NCBI GenBank assembly: GCA_035505375.1
Contig: DATJQV010000069.1
Location: forward strand, 1 to 64,000
DNA from: a bacterium
GTDB taxonomy: Bacteria; Hydrothermota; Tepidihabitantia; Tepidihabitantales; Tepidihabitantaceae
DNA: 64,000 bases
Direction of reading: 5' to 3'
Shown: one piece after another, positions 1-8,688 of the stretch
Numbering within the stretch: the first letter of the stretch is position 1
Layout: each line of letters starts with the position of its first letter
Position numbers and translations under genes: made by a program
The notes under the pieces: model-generated
Database searches by the model: none
What the model was told of the DNA's origin: nothing
The model's input: only the letters and a program-made list of their open reading frames with translations

Positions 1-1161
1 GATTCGGAAGGCGACATATACATTGTCTACGAGGACAATCCCGACAGCGCGTCCTACTGGTATAGTTGTATCCGTTCAAACGACGGCGGTTCCACCTGGG
101 GCTCCCCCGTCTGTATCCATGGCAGGAGTTACGGCTGGGCGCATGTCGCGCTGGACTCGGCCGGCAACCTGTTCGTAGTCTGGGCACAAGGACACGTCTA
201 TTCATCTGTGTCAACCGACAAGGGTATTACCTGGAGCCCACGGGTCCGCGTGGACGACGACACGGTGCGGGTAGAATGCTACGACGCAGATGCCTATGTA
301 CAGCCTGGTACGAATCACTACCTCGTGGTCGCGTCGGCTCCTTATCATCACAGCGGCAATTACGTGTCCTTTCACGCATACCAGTACCGTTCCACCAACA
401 TGGGCCGAACCTTCGAGCCGGGAGTCCAGCTCGACTCCCTCGGCGGCGCATTCGAGCCGCATGTCGTTGCTGATGAGCAACACATAATCTGCGACTACAC
501 AGGCCAGAGGGGAGTCCCTAGTCGTTTGATCACTGGTGCTCGGACCTATTATGAGCCGCCCGATACATGGGGCACCGGCGTGCGTGTCGCCGAACTCGAT
601 TCCTCCTACGACATATATTACCACGGCTCCAAGCTTGCCATCTCGGCTGACGGGCGCATACACGCGGCGTTGATGATCGTCAAGGTCGATAGCGGGAACT
701 ACCGCGCCTACTATGCATACTCTTCCGACCACGGTGCCTCGTGGTCCGACACGGAGTTGGTGAGCGACGACAACACTCAAGATATTGACTATCCAGACAT
801 CGCCGCCGACTCGTCTGGAAATGCCTATGTGGTATGGATGACCAACCCCCCAAGTTCCGGTGAGATCTGGTTCGCGACCAACGCTCCGGCAGGCATCGCT
901 GAAGAACCACAGCGGCACTCCATTCGCCCACAGCAATCTGCGACCATCATCCGCAACGTGCTATTCCTGCCCGAAGCCTCAAGCCTCAAACCACAAGCCA
1001 CAAGCTGCCTGCTCGACATTTGTGGAAGGAGAGTGATGGACCTCGCGCCGGGCGCGAATGTCGTGCGGGCGCTGGCTCCCGGTGTCTACTTCGTCCGAGC
1101 CGACCCGTCAGCCGTTAGCCGTCAGCCGTTGGCCGTCACCAAGGTCGTCCTTACTCGGTAG
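1..1161 (+). CDS. Secreted Asp-box (BNR/sialidase-like) repeat protein, 5' end outside window
   Basis: The frame is open from base 1, so the gene begins upstream; 386 residues are visible. Three Asp-box motifs (S-x-D-x-G-x-x-W) are seen: SNDGGSTW (26-33), STDKGITW (71-78) and SSDHGASW (about 240-250), the signature of beta-propeller sialidase-like folds. The C-terminus (GVYFVRA ... KVVLTR) resembles a type IX secretion sorting tail, so the protein is probably exported and surface-bound. Asp-boxes alone do not prove glycosidase activity. Oddly, two 7-bp repeat arrays of the kind found between genes lie in frame in the linker and in the sorting tail (977-1016 and 1107-1142). No substrate can be assigned. 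Confidence 0.75.
   Translation, partial: DSEGDIYIVYEDNPDSASYWYSCIRSNDGGSTWGSPVCIHGRSYGWAHVALDSAGNLFVVWAQGHVYSSVSTDKGITWSPRVRVDDDTVRVECYDADAYVQPGTNHYLVVASAPYHHSGNYVSFHAYQYRSTNMGRTFEPGVQLDSLGGAFEPHVVADEQHIICDYTGQRGVPSRLITGARTYYEPPDTWGTGVRVAELDSSYDIYYHGSKLAISADGRIHAALMIVKVDSGNYRAYYAYSSDHGASWSDTELVSDDNTQDIDYPDIAADSSGNAYVVWMTNPPSSGEIWFATNAPAGIAEEPQRHSIRPQQSATIIRNVLFLPEASSLKPQATSCLLDICGRRVMDLAPGANVVRALAPGVYFVRADPSAVSRQPLAVTKVVLTR
977..1016. repeat. 7-bp period array inside a coding region
   Basis: Degenerate heptamers of the form GCCTCAA/GCCACAA run five units in register and are translated as part of the linker before the sorting tail of the Asp-box protein. Confidence 0.7.
1107..1142. repeat. 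7-bp period array (GCCGTYA family) inside a coding region
   Basis: Five heptamers GCCGTCA/GCCGTTA/GCCGTTG in perfect register, coding for the PSAVSRQPLAV stretch that interrupts the sorting tail between GVYFVRA and KVVLTR. The same family recurs between genes near 12.85-12.95 and 18.78 kb. Confidence 0.75.
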
Positions 1162-1344
1162 GTGTAGGCCAGCGCAGGACAGGCAACTGCGGTCTGGCCT
1201 TCCAGCCACGTTTGAGTGGTTTGGTCGGTAGGTGAGAGCTGGCGAAAGGCGTCTTTGGTGCACCTTGCTCCAGTCAGACCAGTCTCAATCTGTTTAAGTA
1301 ACTGAAAATCACATCGTTAGATGCCATGGTGTGCGCTTGAGGTA

Positions 1345-1640
1345 TCGCGGTGCGAATCGCCCTGGGAACCGTTCCGGGAACGGTTCGGGGGGCGGTTCGC
1401 GGAGGGACTCGTAGGCCGGTTTCCCTGGCGATTCTGAACGCGGTCTGCGAGGCGGACAGGACGGCGACCTGCGGCGTGAATTGCGGAGGCACTGGCAGGG
1501 CGACTTTCCGGCCGATTCGGACGGAGACTTGCAGGCCGACCCCGCAAGGCACTCTGGACGCGGCTGGGAAAGCGACTCGCGAGTTGGCTTGCGGAGGGAC
1601 TCGCAGGGCGACTTTGACAGCTACTCGCGAGGCGAGGCCG
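1345..1640. repeat. Degenerate 12-bp tandem array, locus 1
   Basis: The gap 1162-1752 has no gene. Its core is a run of about 24 units of exactly 12 bp with consensus near RRGGCGACTCGCG. Read on the minus strand it gives a tetrapeptide pattern x-x-R-V, which explains the long spurious open frames on both strands. The register is kept although units diverge strongly. A 7-bp array follows at 1655-1690. Confidence 0.75.
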
Positions 1641-1654
1641 ATTGCAGAACCAGT

Positions 1655-1690
1655 GACCAGTTTCCAAGTGCCAGTTTCCAGTGGAGAACA
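1655..1690. repeat. 7-bp period array (CCAGTTT/ACCAGTG family)
   Basis: Five heptamers related to ACCAGTG and TCCAGTG lie directly beside the 12-bp array and 60 bp beyond the end of the secreted-protein gene on the other strand. Confidence 0.6.
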
Positions 1691-1752
1691 GAACGCGAGG
1701 ACACGCGGATTCGAGTCGGGCCGACTCAGCCTGGTTGGTGGGCTTTGACTGG

Positions 1753-2496
1753 CTAGTCGATAATGAGTTTGCTGGTCGCGGTCTGGTTGCCGACGGCGAG
1801 CCGAATCAGGTACACGCCGGTGGGCAGGTTGGGAGCCGGCTCGAAGGGCAATGTGTGGTTGCCACCGAATGCGATTCCTTGGGCGAGGGTGCTGACCCAA
1901 TTGCCGACGGCGTCATAGAGGTCCAGACTGAATCTGGCTGGTCCTGAGGTCGAGAAGGCTACCGTCGCCTGCCTGCCTCGCCCTACCGGCTGGGGTGAGA
2001 CATGGAAAAGGACTCTCGGCGGATTCTGCGGCGCTTCCTCGATGCCGGACGTCATCAGCGTGTGAGTTGCGATTGACTCGGCCAGCGACGAATCAGCCAT
2101 CGAGCGCACCCGCAGGGCGACGACTTCCTCTCCCTGTGTTGTGTCGGTGTAGACCGTGATGTCGGGCGTTGTGTCGCTGGCCCCGGCCGCGAGAGTGTCG
2201 TATATCGCATCACCGGGTTGGTGACATTGGCCTCGATCGCAACACGCGACGGCCCAGGCGGTCGGGCCCGACACAACACGACAGTCGAAGCGAAAGACAT
2301 CGGGAGATGTCCCCGTGTTGGCAAGGGTGAACAGAAACACCGCTGTCCCGTTCTGGCCGACATGTTGGACCGTGTCGCCGCGTGGAACCAAGGTGAACCC
2401 GTAGCCGGCCAGTGCCGGGCCGGCAAGGGCGGCGAGAATAGCGCAGACCGTTGCGGAGCAAATCCGCCCGCGACCACTGCGTGTTTCCGCGTTCAT
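1753..2496 (-). CDS. Secreted protein with type IX-like sorting tail
   Basis: 247 residues. A basic N-terminus and hydrophobic segment ending in PALA (about residue 30) is a signal peptide. The middle resembles an Ig-like/NEW1-type beta domain (hydrophobic strands, about 35-145), followed by a FlgD-like module and a tail LPTGVYLIRLAVGN...SKLIID. No enzyme motif is visible. Its ATG overlaps the stop of the upstream gene (ATGA), and AAGGAG lies at the end of that gene, so the two are translationally coupled. It is probably a cell-surface accessory to the two Omp28-like proteins upstream. Function unknown. Confidence 0.7.
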   Translation of the reverse strand: MNAETRSGRGRICSATVCAILAALAGPALAGYGFTLVPRGDTVQHVGQNGTAVFLFTLANTGTSPDVFRFDCRVVSGPTAWAVACCDRGQCHQPGDAIYDTLAAGASDTTPDITVYTDTTQGEEVVALRVRSMADSSLAESIATHTLMTSGIEEAPQNPPRVLFHVSPQPVGRGRQATVAFSTSGPARFSLDLYDAVGNWVSTLAQGIAFGGNHTLPFEPAPNLPTGVYLIRLAVGNQTATSKLIID

Positions 2497-3296
2497 CGTA
2501 ACTTCTCCTTAGTTTCTATGTTGTTCAGGTATGCCGTCTGCAGAACCTCACGGGTCTCGATGTCCTGCACAAAGGCAACTACCCCCAGCCGGGAGCGGTT
2601 CCAGAACGGCTGAACCTGAAAGTCGTACTCCTTCACCACCGTGTCGCCTGCCGTCAGGTTCACCGAATCGCCGTCAACGCCGGGCAGCATCTGCCTCATT
2701 AAGTGTCGGAACACCGAGTCGGTCTCACCCGAGAGGTAGGCGCGCACGCTGTCCTCTGTCAACACCACAAACAGCCTGAGGGTATCGGTCGGCGTCGCGG
2801 TGACGCCCGTTGCCCGGACCGTAACCGTTCCGCTGCTGTCGTCGGCCGTTGCGCTCACGCTCAACTGGGCCTCGGGCACGACGTTCTTGGCGGCCAGGGC
2901 CATCGCGTGGAACGTCGGGTAGTTGTCACTCGGCCCCGAGGTCCTAACGACATTCCCGCCGTCGAAGCTGGTTGCGGGCTCGCCGCCCGAGCTGTAGTAC
3001 ACGCCCATGCGGGTTTCCGAGTAGGGCGGGCTGAGCGTGTCGCCGGCTACACGGCGGTGGTAGGCAACAACGACCATGCTGTCGGGGAAGTCAGCGGCCA
3101 CGCTGTCCAAGGCTCGCGCGGCGTAAGGACAATAGCCGCAGCGCATCCACGTGAATATCTCGGCCAGCACGACCCGGTTGGTCGGCCTCAACTGCATGAT
3201 CGGCGCGTCAGAGCAGCCGGCGAGGAACCCCAGGCCCCAGGCCGCAAGCACGAGGCTTGCGGCCCGGGACATGAAGCTTAACGAAGGTGCCTTCAC
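2493..3296 (-). CDS. Omp28-like lipoprotein with thioredoxin-type CGYC motif
   Basis: 267 residues. The lipobox LAGC (about 25-28) predicts a lipid-anchored envelope protein. The segment LAEIFTWMRCGYCPYAARALD is the Omp28/thioredoxin-like CxxC site, so a redox or structural role in the envelope is likely. A second domain follows with beta-rich sequence. The first start is GTG at 3296, directly after the stop of the upstream gene; ATG at 3272 is an alternative and gives a cleaner signal peptide. Coupled to the upstream Omp28 paralogue and the downstream secreted protein in one operon. Confidence 0.7.
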   Translation of the reverse strand: MKAPSLSFMSRAASLVLAAWGLGFLAGCSDAPIMQLRPTNRVVLAEIFTWMRCGYCPYAARALDSVAADFPDSMVVVAYHRRVAGDTLSPPYSETRMGVYYSSGGEPATSFDGGNVVRTSGPSDNYPTFHAMALAAKNVVPEAQLSVSATADDSSGTVTVRATGVTATPTDTLRLFVVLTEDSVRAYLSGETDSVFRHLMRQMLPGVDGDSVNLTAGDTVVKEYDFQVQPFWNRSRLGVVAFVQDIETREVLQTAYLNNIETKEKLR

Positions 3297-5090
3297 CTAC
3301 CGAGTCACAACGATCTTGCTGGTGGTTCCGCCACGGTCCGACGACAGGCGAACGAAGTACGTGCCTGCCTTGACCGCGTGCCCGCTCGCGTTGTTCAGGT
3401 TCCAGGCTACCCACCCGCTGCCGGCAAGGTTGCCGCCCAACCGTTGCACGAGTCGCCCGTCCACGTCGTACACGGACAGGTTCCCGGTGACGCCGATCGG
3501 GACCTCGTAGTTCACGCGCGCCGTAGTCGTCACGATGCTCGCGGAGGGCGTGATTCGCCACCCCGAGGTCACGGGCTTCTCGGCGACGCCGAGCCGAGCA
3601 CCTGCCTCGAGGTTGTCGATGTACCAACCCTCGGCAGTGCCGCTGTAGTCGCTGATGAAGCGGAACCGGAGCTGCACGGTCTGTCCGGAGTACGCGCCCA
3701 AGCCTATGTCCTCTTGATACCAGCCCGAGCTCGACCCGAAGTAGTCAATCAGCGATTGCCAGAACCCCGAGCCGTTGTCTATCTCAACGACACCGTTGTC
3801 GCTCCCCAGCTCGTAGTATACGAAGTATTTCAGGGTTGTGTCGCTGCCGATGGTGAAGAACGGCGTCATCAGCCGGGCGTCGTTTTCGTTTGTGTACTGG
3901 TAGCTGCCCTCAAGGCCGCAGTACCAGCTTGTGGACGGCGAGTAGGAGTTATATGTAGTCTGGTGCCAGTTGTCTCTGATACCTCCGTGCGTCCAGCCGC
4001 CGACACCGCTTTCCATGTTGTCGGTGAACCCGGGTGTCGTGGTGACGTTCAGCGGAAAGCTCAGGTTGGCAGCCGCCGCGCCGGTCGCGGTGACCGCGAG
4101 GTTCATGGTGGCCAGATGCGGGTTTGGGCAGTTAGCGGACACGTGGATCTGGAACGGCGTGCTGGAGTAGCCGACGCCGCCGGCCGCAATGTTGGCGAAG
4201 TTGGCCGTCGGGGTCGTTACCGTGATGTAGGAGTCCGACGTGGACAAGGTCGCCGCGATGCTCTGCCCGAGGCCGGAGCCCATGTTCCGCAGGCCCACGG
4301 TCAGGTTGGCGTCGCCGTTCGGAACCGGATTCGCCGACTGATAGCCGTAGTACGCGAGTGCGGGGACGTCAATGACGGAGACGCGCGCACCCTGGTAAAT
4401 CTCCTTCGAGGAGTTGTCCTGTACGAACACGATGAAGTCGCAGTTCTTCGCCACCCAGGCCGCATTGACGGTGAAGTCACGCGTCTTTGTCAGGGAGTCG
4501 CCGGCGGCGATAGTCACCGCCTCGCCCGAGGCGGAGGGAAGCATCAGCCGCTCCACGAACTGCAGGCTATCGTCTCCCTGCCACGGGTAGTAGATATGGC
4601 TCTCGGTAAGCACCGTTTGGAGCTGCCCGCTGACCGAGCCGCTGCTGGTATTGTGCATCTTGATGGTGACCGTGCCGGTGCGCGCGGTAGTGTCGTAGGT
4701 TATCGAGAGCGCTATGGTCAAAGGACTGGATACCGCGATGCGAGTGCGGTAGTAGTTCAGGTAAGTCGGGTACATCGTTCCGGTATGCAGACCGCCGACC
4801 GACTGGTTTGAACCATCCATTATTACAGTCGGATACCCCGAGAACGAATAGTAGCTTCCCCGGGTGGCCGCGTCGGCAGTATAGTACGCGTCGCCCGAGT
4901 TCGACGCATGGTACGCAATCGCGACTACCGAGTCATTCGTGCGGAAGTTGAGCTCGTCAATTCCGCGGGCTGCACCTGGGCAGTAAGTGCACCAGGTGGC
5001 GGTGATGTCTTCGAAGACCATCACCCGCTGGCTCGCTTGCATCGCCAATGGGACCAGCAGCGCTAGCGCCAGCACTGACAGACGTTTCAT
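3297..5090 (-). CDS. Omp28-like multidomain secreted protein with CTYC motif and sorting tail
   Basis: 597 residues. The start at 5090 (MKRLSVLALALL, signal peptide) is chosen over an upstream ATG because GGAGG lies 5 bases before it. Domains: Omp28/thioredoxin-like with TATWCTYCPGAARGIDELN near the N-terminus; a beta domain about 230-330; a MAM/immune-inhibitor-A-like jelly roll around 340-480 (NMESG...GWTHGG...WYIDNLEAG); and a FlgD-like module with tail AGTYFVRL...SKIVVTR. It shares the CxxC domain with the next gene, suggesting duplication. Exported, probably surface-attached; whether the CxxC pair is redox-active is not known. Confidence 0.75.
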   Translation of the reverse strand: MKRLSVLALALLVPLAMQASQRVMVFEDITATWCTYCPGAARGIDELNFRTNDSVVAIAYHASNSGDAYYTADAATRGSYYSFSGYPTVIMDGSNQSVGGLHTGTMYPTYLNYYRTRIAVSSPLTIALSITYDTTARTGTVTIKMHNTSSGSVSGQLQTVLTESHIYYPWQGDDSLQFVERLMLPSASGEAVTIAAGDSLTKTRDFTVNAAWVAKNCDFIVFVQDNSSKEIYQGARVSVIDVPALAYYGYQSANPVPNGDANLTVGLRNMGSGLGQSIAATLSTSDSYITVTTPTANFANIAAGGVGYSSTPFQIHVSANCPNPHLATMNLAVTATGAAAANLSFPLNVTTTPGFTDNMESGVGGWTHGGIRDNWHQTTYNSYSPSTSWYCGLEGSYQYTNENDARLMTPFFTIGSDTTLKYFVYYELGSDNGVVEIDNGSGFWQSLIDYFGSSSGWYQEDIGLGAYSGQTVQLRFRFISDYSGTAEGWYIDNLEAGARLGVAEKPVTSGWRITPSASIVTTTARVNYEVPIGVTGNLSVYDVDGRLVQRLGGNLAGSGWVAWNLNNASGHAVKAGTYFVRLSSDRGGTTSKIVVTR

Positions 5091-5193
5091 ACGGACCTCC
5101 TTGGTTTCGGACTTTGACGGACACTTCTGACTATGTGCAGGCACGTGCCCGCACCGTCACCAAACGGGCCTAGACCAGGCCCATGCAGGACAG

Positions 5194-5328
5194 TCATATC
5201 TGCGCTGCGAACCGGTGAATCGTTTCGGGGTTTCCGCGGATAACGCCAACCGTGAGCGCAAGGACCGCCACGGTCAGCAGTATCGCGAAAGCCAGACGTC
5301 GCTTCGTATGACCTCCTTTCAGCAGCAT
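5194..5328 (-). CDS. Possible small single-span membrane protein, unusual start
   Basis: A 37-44 residue frame reads K-R-R-L-A-F-A-I-L-L-T-V-A-V-L-A-L-T-V-G then a short polar tail ending AAQI, so one membrane or signal segment. A strong AAAGGAGG lies where it should set a start at 5307, but that codon is ACG; the surrounding bases match the start of the gene at 5090 (GGAGGTCCGTATGAAACGTCTG, quoted only in part: GGAGG-CGT-ATG-AA), so an ATG-to-ACG change is possible. The in-frame ATG at 5328 has no ribosome site. The rest of 5091-5474 holds nothing else I recognise. It could be a decayed gene. Confidence 0.35.
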   Translation of the reverse strand: MLLKGGHTKRRLAFAILLTVAVLALTVGVIRGNPETIHRFAAQI

Positions 5329-5474
5329 GACACCGCAAAACCAGACGTCACTCTGCGCGACCCGCATGTGCACAGATCAAAGGCCAGGCAGGTGGTATTG
5401 GAGGTGAGACTGTCAATCTCCTCCAAGCTCCTAAGTCATGACGCACCGCCTGCCTGGCCAAACTGATGAGCTGG

Positions 5475-6221
5475 CTAATGGGCGCTCCCGTTACGGACGC
5501 TGAGCGCTGCGCCGAGCGCGCCAACAATCTGCGGTCCTTCCGGCACCAGCAGCCGGAGGCCGAGCCTCCGCTCCAGCAGGGTCCGGATACATGGATTCAG
5601 CGCTACGCCACCGGTAATAACAACCTGCTGTTCCGCGCCCACACGGCCGACCAGCGCCAGCAGCCGGTTGACGATTGACTCGTGGAGGCCGAGCGCAATA
5701 CTCTGCTTGCTCTTACCGGCGGCGATGAGCGACACGACCTCGGACTCGGAAAAGACCGTGCACATCGAGTTGATGTTCGCCGACTCCTGCGCCTTCAGCG
5801 CCTCAGAACCGAACTCGGCCAGCGTATACCCCAACGTCATCGCCATGACCTCAAGGAAGCGGCCGGTCCCTGCCGCGCACCGGTCGTTCATCTCGAAGTT
5901 CACCTGTCGCTCCTTTTCGACTCGTATGACCTTGGAGTCCTGGCCGCCGATGTCAATGACCGTACGGCACTGCGGGAACAGACGGCTTGCCCCGAGCGCG
6001 TGGGCCTTGATTTCGGTGATAACCGGCAGCCCGAGCTTCTCCCGCGCAAGATGGCGACCGTATCCGGTCGCGACGGTCAAGCCGTCGTGGCCGTCGAGTA
6101 GTTCCCGCGCACGGGCCAGCGGGTCAGTGCCGGTATCCACGACCCGGCTGTGCACAAGCCTGCCGTCCTCGACCACGGCAACCTTGGTCGTGCGCGAGCC
6201 GATATCGAGCCCGGTGGTCAG
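5475..6221 (-). CDS. 2-hydroxyacyl-CoA dehydratase activator-type ATPase (YjiL/HgdC family)
   Basis: ASKHA-fold ATPase that passes electrons from its [4Fe-4S] cluster to a partner dehydratase/reductase. Seen: phosphate-1 motif GLDIGSRTTK at the N-terminus, TVIDIGGQDSKVI, cluster cysteines in NDRCAAGTGRFLE and NSMCTVFSESEV, and TGGVALNP. The nearest GTG (6176) would cut off the phosphate-1 motif, so translation must begin upstream. The frame reads back to the TAG of the reductase gene with no ATG/GTG/TTG; GGAG then 9 bases then CTG at 6221 is the best start, giving 248 residues. It is the second gene after its likely partner at 6234-7502. Confidence 0.85.
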   Translation of the reverse strand: MTTGLDIGSRTTKVAVVEDGRLVHSRVVDTGTDPLARARELLDGHDGLTVATGYGRHLAREKLGLPVITEIKAHALGASRLFPQCRTVIDIGGQDSKVIRVEKERQVNFEMNDRCAAGTGRFLEVMAMTLGYTLAEFGSEALKAQESANINSMCTVFSESEVVSLIAAGKSKQSIALGLHESIVNRLLALVGRVGAEQQVVITGGVALNPCIRTLLERRLGLRLLVPEGPQIVGALGAALSVRNGSAH

Positions 6222-6233
6222 GATTTGCGGCTC

Positions 6234-7502
6234 CTAGCCCAGTTGCTCGACGAACGCCTCAATCCGCGTGCGCAACTGGCCCGTATCTTCCTCTGAATAG
6301 TCGGTCACAATCTTCAGGGACGGTTTCCCGATTCCCTTCAGCGCGCCTTCCACCCGCATCGCCTCCACGTTGTAGGTGTGGCAGTACTGGAGCACGTACT
6401 GCACCACTCCGTCCACCGCAGACTCCCCAGCCATCCGCTTAACCGCGTCGAGCCGCTCGAAGTTCGGCGTGAAGCAGGAGCAATTGACCTTGAGGTAGCG
6501 ATCGGCCAGCGCGGACAACTGGCCGTCGAGGTCTGTCGCAGTCTCGTCAACCAGGTTCTCGAAGTAGCGCGAACCGGTACAGGTCTCATCGGCGACAATC
6601 GCGGCGCCCGACGACTCGACCAAGTGGTGCACCTTCCAATTGCCCATGACCGACGGGCAGCCCGACATCATGACTCGCTTCGCACTCTTCGCAAACGGCG
6701 AGATGCCGGCCGCGACCCGCTGTTCAAGCTCGGAGTTCAGGATGTTCAGATGCTCAGTGAAGCGAACCGGCTCGTCGTTTAGCGCGCCCTGCATCACGGC
6801 CACCGCATCCAACCCGCTGATCGGCGGTGGGTCGCTCCGGCGCAGTTCTCCGAGCCGCTGGAGCGCTCGGCGCTTCGCGTTCATCACCTTGATTGAGGCG
6901 GCGAGCTTTCCCGGTTCCACCTTCCGGCCGGTAATCTCCTCGGTCTTGTCCCTGAACTCACGCACCGACCTGCGCCAAAGCTCGATGTCAATCGCTTCCT
7001 TCTTCTGCGGGACTTCCATCACATGGAAAGTCGGGTCCGCGAGAATCTCCCACGTCTTCTTCTTCACGTCGCAGGTCGTCTCGCCGACCATCATGTCCAG
7101 AATCGGCCCGTAGGGACAGGTCTTGGAGAACGCCATCCCGAGCGTGGACTTCACCAGCGGACAGATGTCACGCGGGAACGTCTTCTCCGCAAAGGGAACC
7201 GTGAACTGCGACCCGCCGCAGAGCGCAATCGGTATGGCGTCAACCGCCATCACCACTTCCTCGGGCACATAGACGCAGAACGTACCAACGACCTTGCGGC
7301 CGGCCTTGCGCGCCTCCACCAGCTCGGCGATGCGGCCGCCGTGCGCGCCGTGCAGAACCCCGTCGAAGTAGGCCATCGCCTTTGGCCGGTTCTGCTGCGA
7401 GCCGATGGTGCGCTGGAACGACCGCTCGGTGGCCTGCGACAGCTCATCGTGCAGCGGCACGTCCAGCCCGAGTTCTGCGAGCAACGTGTTGTGTTCCGGC
7501 AT
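6234..7502 (-). CDS. Double-cubane-cluster anaerobic reductase (YjiM/HgdB-like)
   Basis: 422 residues; ATG at 7502 chosen because AAGGAGG precedes it by 5 bases. The protein follows the YjiM/DCCP pattern: GTFCVYVPEEVVMA, FPRDICPLVKSTLG, CPYGPILDMMVGETTCDVKKK, ADETCTGSRYFENLV, VNCSCFTPN, LQYCHTYNVEA and TDYSEEDTGQLRTRIEAF. Members hold an [8Fe-9S] double-cubane cluster and, driven by an ATP-dependent activator, reduce small inert molecules; classic 2-hydroxyacyl-CoA dehydratases need a second subunit, which is absent here. The activator follows 12 bases downstream. Substrate unknown. Confidence 0.85.
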   Translation of the reverse strand: MPEHNTLLAELGLDVPLHDELSQATERSFQRTIGSQQNRPKAMAYFDGVLHGAHGGRIAELVEARKAGRKVVGTFCVYVPEEVVMAVDAIPIALCGGSQFTVPFAEKTFPRDICPLVKSTLGMAFSKTCPYGPILDMMVGETTCDVKKKTWEILADPTFHVMEVPQKKEAIDIELWRRSVREFRDKTEEITGRKVEPGKLAASIKVMNAKRRALQRLGELRRSDPPPISGLDAVAVMQGALNDEPVRFTEHLNILNSELEQRVAAGISPFAKSAKRVMMSGCPSVMGNWKVHHLVESSGAAIVADETCTGSRYFENLVDETATDLDGQLSALADRYLKVNCSCFTPNFERLDAVKRMAGESAVDGVVQYVLQYCHTYNVEAMRVEGALKGIGKPSLKIVTDYSEEDTGQLRTRIEAFVEQLG

Positions 7503-7576
7503 GCCTGCCTCCTTGCTCAGGTGGCGGCGGGCGGCAGGCATCTCATCTGCCGCCCGCTCGTCTGGCTCGGTCTCGG

Positions 7577-8374
7577 TTACTTAGGCTTCTCTCCAACGTA
7601 CCAACCACGCCCGACCTGGTGCGCGTGCGCCGCATCGCGCCACAGGTTCACGAGCCCGGTCGCGAACCCGAACAGGTCCGGCCCGAAGTTCTTCAGGATG
7701 GTCGGCTTCAGGTCCACCTCGACCATCGTCTTGTACTCGTCGAAGCACTTCGCGTACTCCGCGGTCTGGTCCTCAACTGTGATGTTCTTGAATCCGTACT
7801 TCTTCATCAGGTCGCCCCAGCCCTGCAGCGTCTCCATGTATGGGAACGCCATCGACTCGTACAGCTTCGCCAGCAGCGGCTCGTCGACCTTACCGGTGAT
7901 GACCCAGTCGGTGAAGATTATCTTCCCGCCCGGGGCCAGCACCCGGTACGCCTCCTCCATGAGCTGATCTTTGTTCGCAACGTAGCACCACGCTTCCTGG
8001 CCCCAGACCACGCAGAACGTGTCTTTCTTGAACGGCATGTCCATGGCGTTGCCCTCGACGAACGTGACGAGGTTGTCGAGCCCCGCAGCCTTGGTCCGCT
8101 CGATGGCCTTGGTCAGCATCGTCTTCGTGAAGTCGAGGCCGGTCACCTTCACGCCATATTTCTTCGCGATGTGGCGCGCCGGCGCGCCCAGAGCCGAGCA
8201 CACGTCGAGCACGTGCATCCCCGGCTTCAGACCAACCGCCGCAGCCATCCGGTCTGTCACTTCGTCCTTGCCCGAGTGTATCTGCTCGGACATCACTGCT
8301 TCCCACAGCAAGCCGCCCGGCCCGTCGTAAACGTCCTGAACGTCCTTGCCCGTGTAATCGTAACGCTTCTGCAT
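7577..8374 (-). CDS. Class I SAM-dependent methyltransferase
   Basis: 265 residues, Rossmann-fold methyltransferase of the small-molecule type (ubiE/PMT/glycine-sarcosine group). Motif I is HVLDVCSALGAPARHIAKK (54-72), a variant of the usual GxGxG loop; VTGLDFT (77-83) supplies the acidic ribose-binding position; LAPGGKIIFTDW is post-III. N-terminal YDYTGKDVQDVYDGPGGLLWEAVM resembles lid segments of methyltransferases acting on amines or phosphobases. It lies 74 bases upstream of the reductase/activator pair on the same strand and may be co-transcribed. Substrate cannot be told from sequence. Confidence 0.75.
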   Translation of the reverse strand: MQKRYDYTGKDVQDVYDGPGGLLWEAVMSEQIHSGKDEVTDRMAAAVGLKPGMHVLDVCSALGAPARHIAKKYGVKVTGLDFTKTMLTKAIERTKAAGLDNLVTFVEGNAMDMPFKKDTFCVVWGQEAWCYVANKDQLMEEAYRVLAPGGKIIFTDWVITGKVDEPLLAKLYESMAFPYMETLQGWGDLMKKYGFKNITVEDQTAEYAKCFDEYKTMVEVDLKPTILKNFGPDLFGFATGLVNLWRDAAHAHQVGRGWYVGEKPK

Positions 8375-8494
8375 TATGCCTCCGTCAGTATAGGTCCTGT
8401 TGGACCTATTCTTCGATTCTTAGCCGGCAAACTGCCGGCACAAAGCCGGTCAATCATGCCGCTTGTCTAGCTTGGGTTGTTAGCTGGGCTCCGT

Positions 8495-8528
8495 GACTGG
8501 AAACTGGTAACTGGTAACTGGTAACTGA
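8495..8528. repeat. 7-bp period array (AACTGGT family) in gap 8375-8688
   Basis: Four nearly perfect AACTGGT heptamers. The remainder of the 314-base gap contains a short GCCGG...CCGGC inverted repeat near 8420 and nothing else I can support. Confidence 0.8.
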
Positions 8529-8688
8529 GTCCTTCTCGCTCGGTCTCCGGGGCACACGGCCCCAGCGGCTCGACCGAGTCATGGTATCGGCCTCACGGGC
8601 TCACAGAACATCATGCTTGCCATCAATAATCATATGACCCGACCCGACCAAGTCAAGCGAGCGCCGCCGGCCTCCCGCTCCGGTACCT

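Noticed and set aside
1274-1900. 208-codon minus-strand frame and overlapping plus-strand frames
   Set aside because: Produced by the 12-bp array, which keeps all frames open; the tetrapeptide pattern appears on both strands.
3378-4811. 477-codon plus-strand frame
   Set aside because: Shadow of the Omp28-like gene on the other strand; composition follows the antisense of GC-rich codons.
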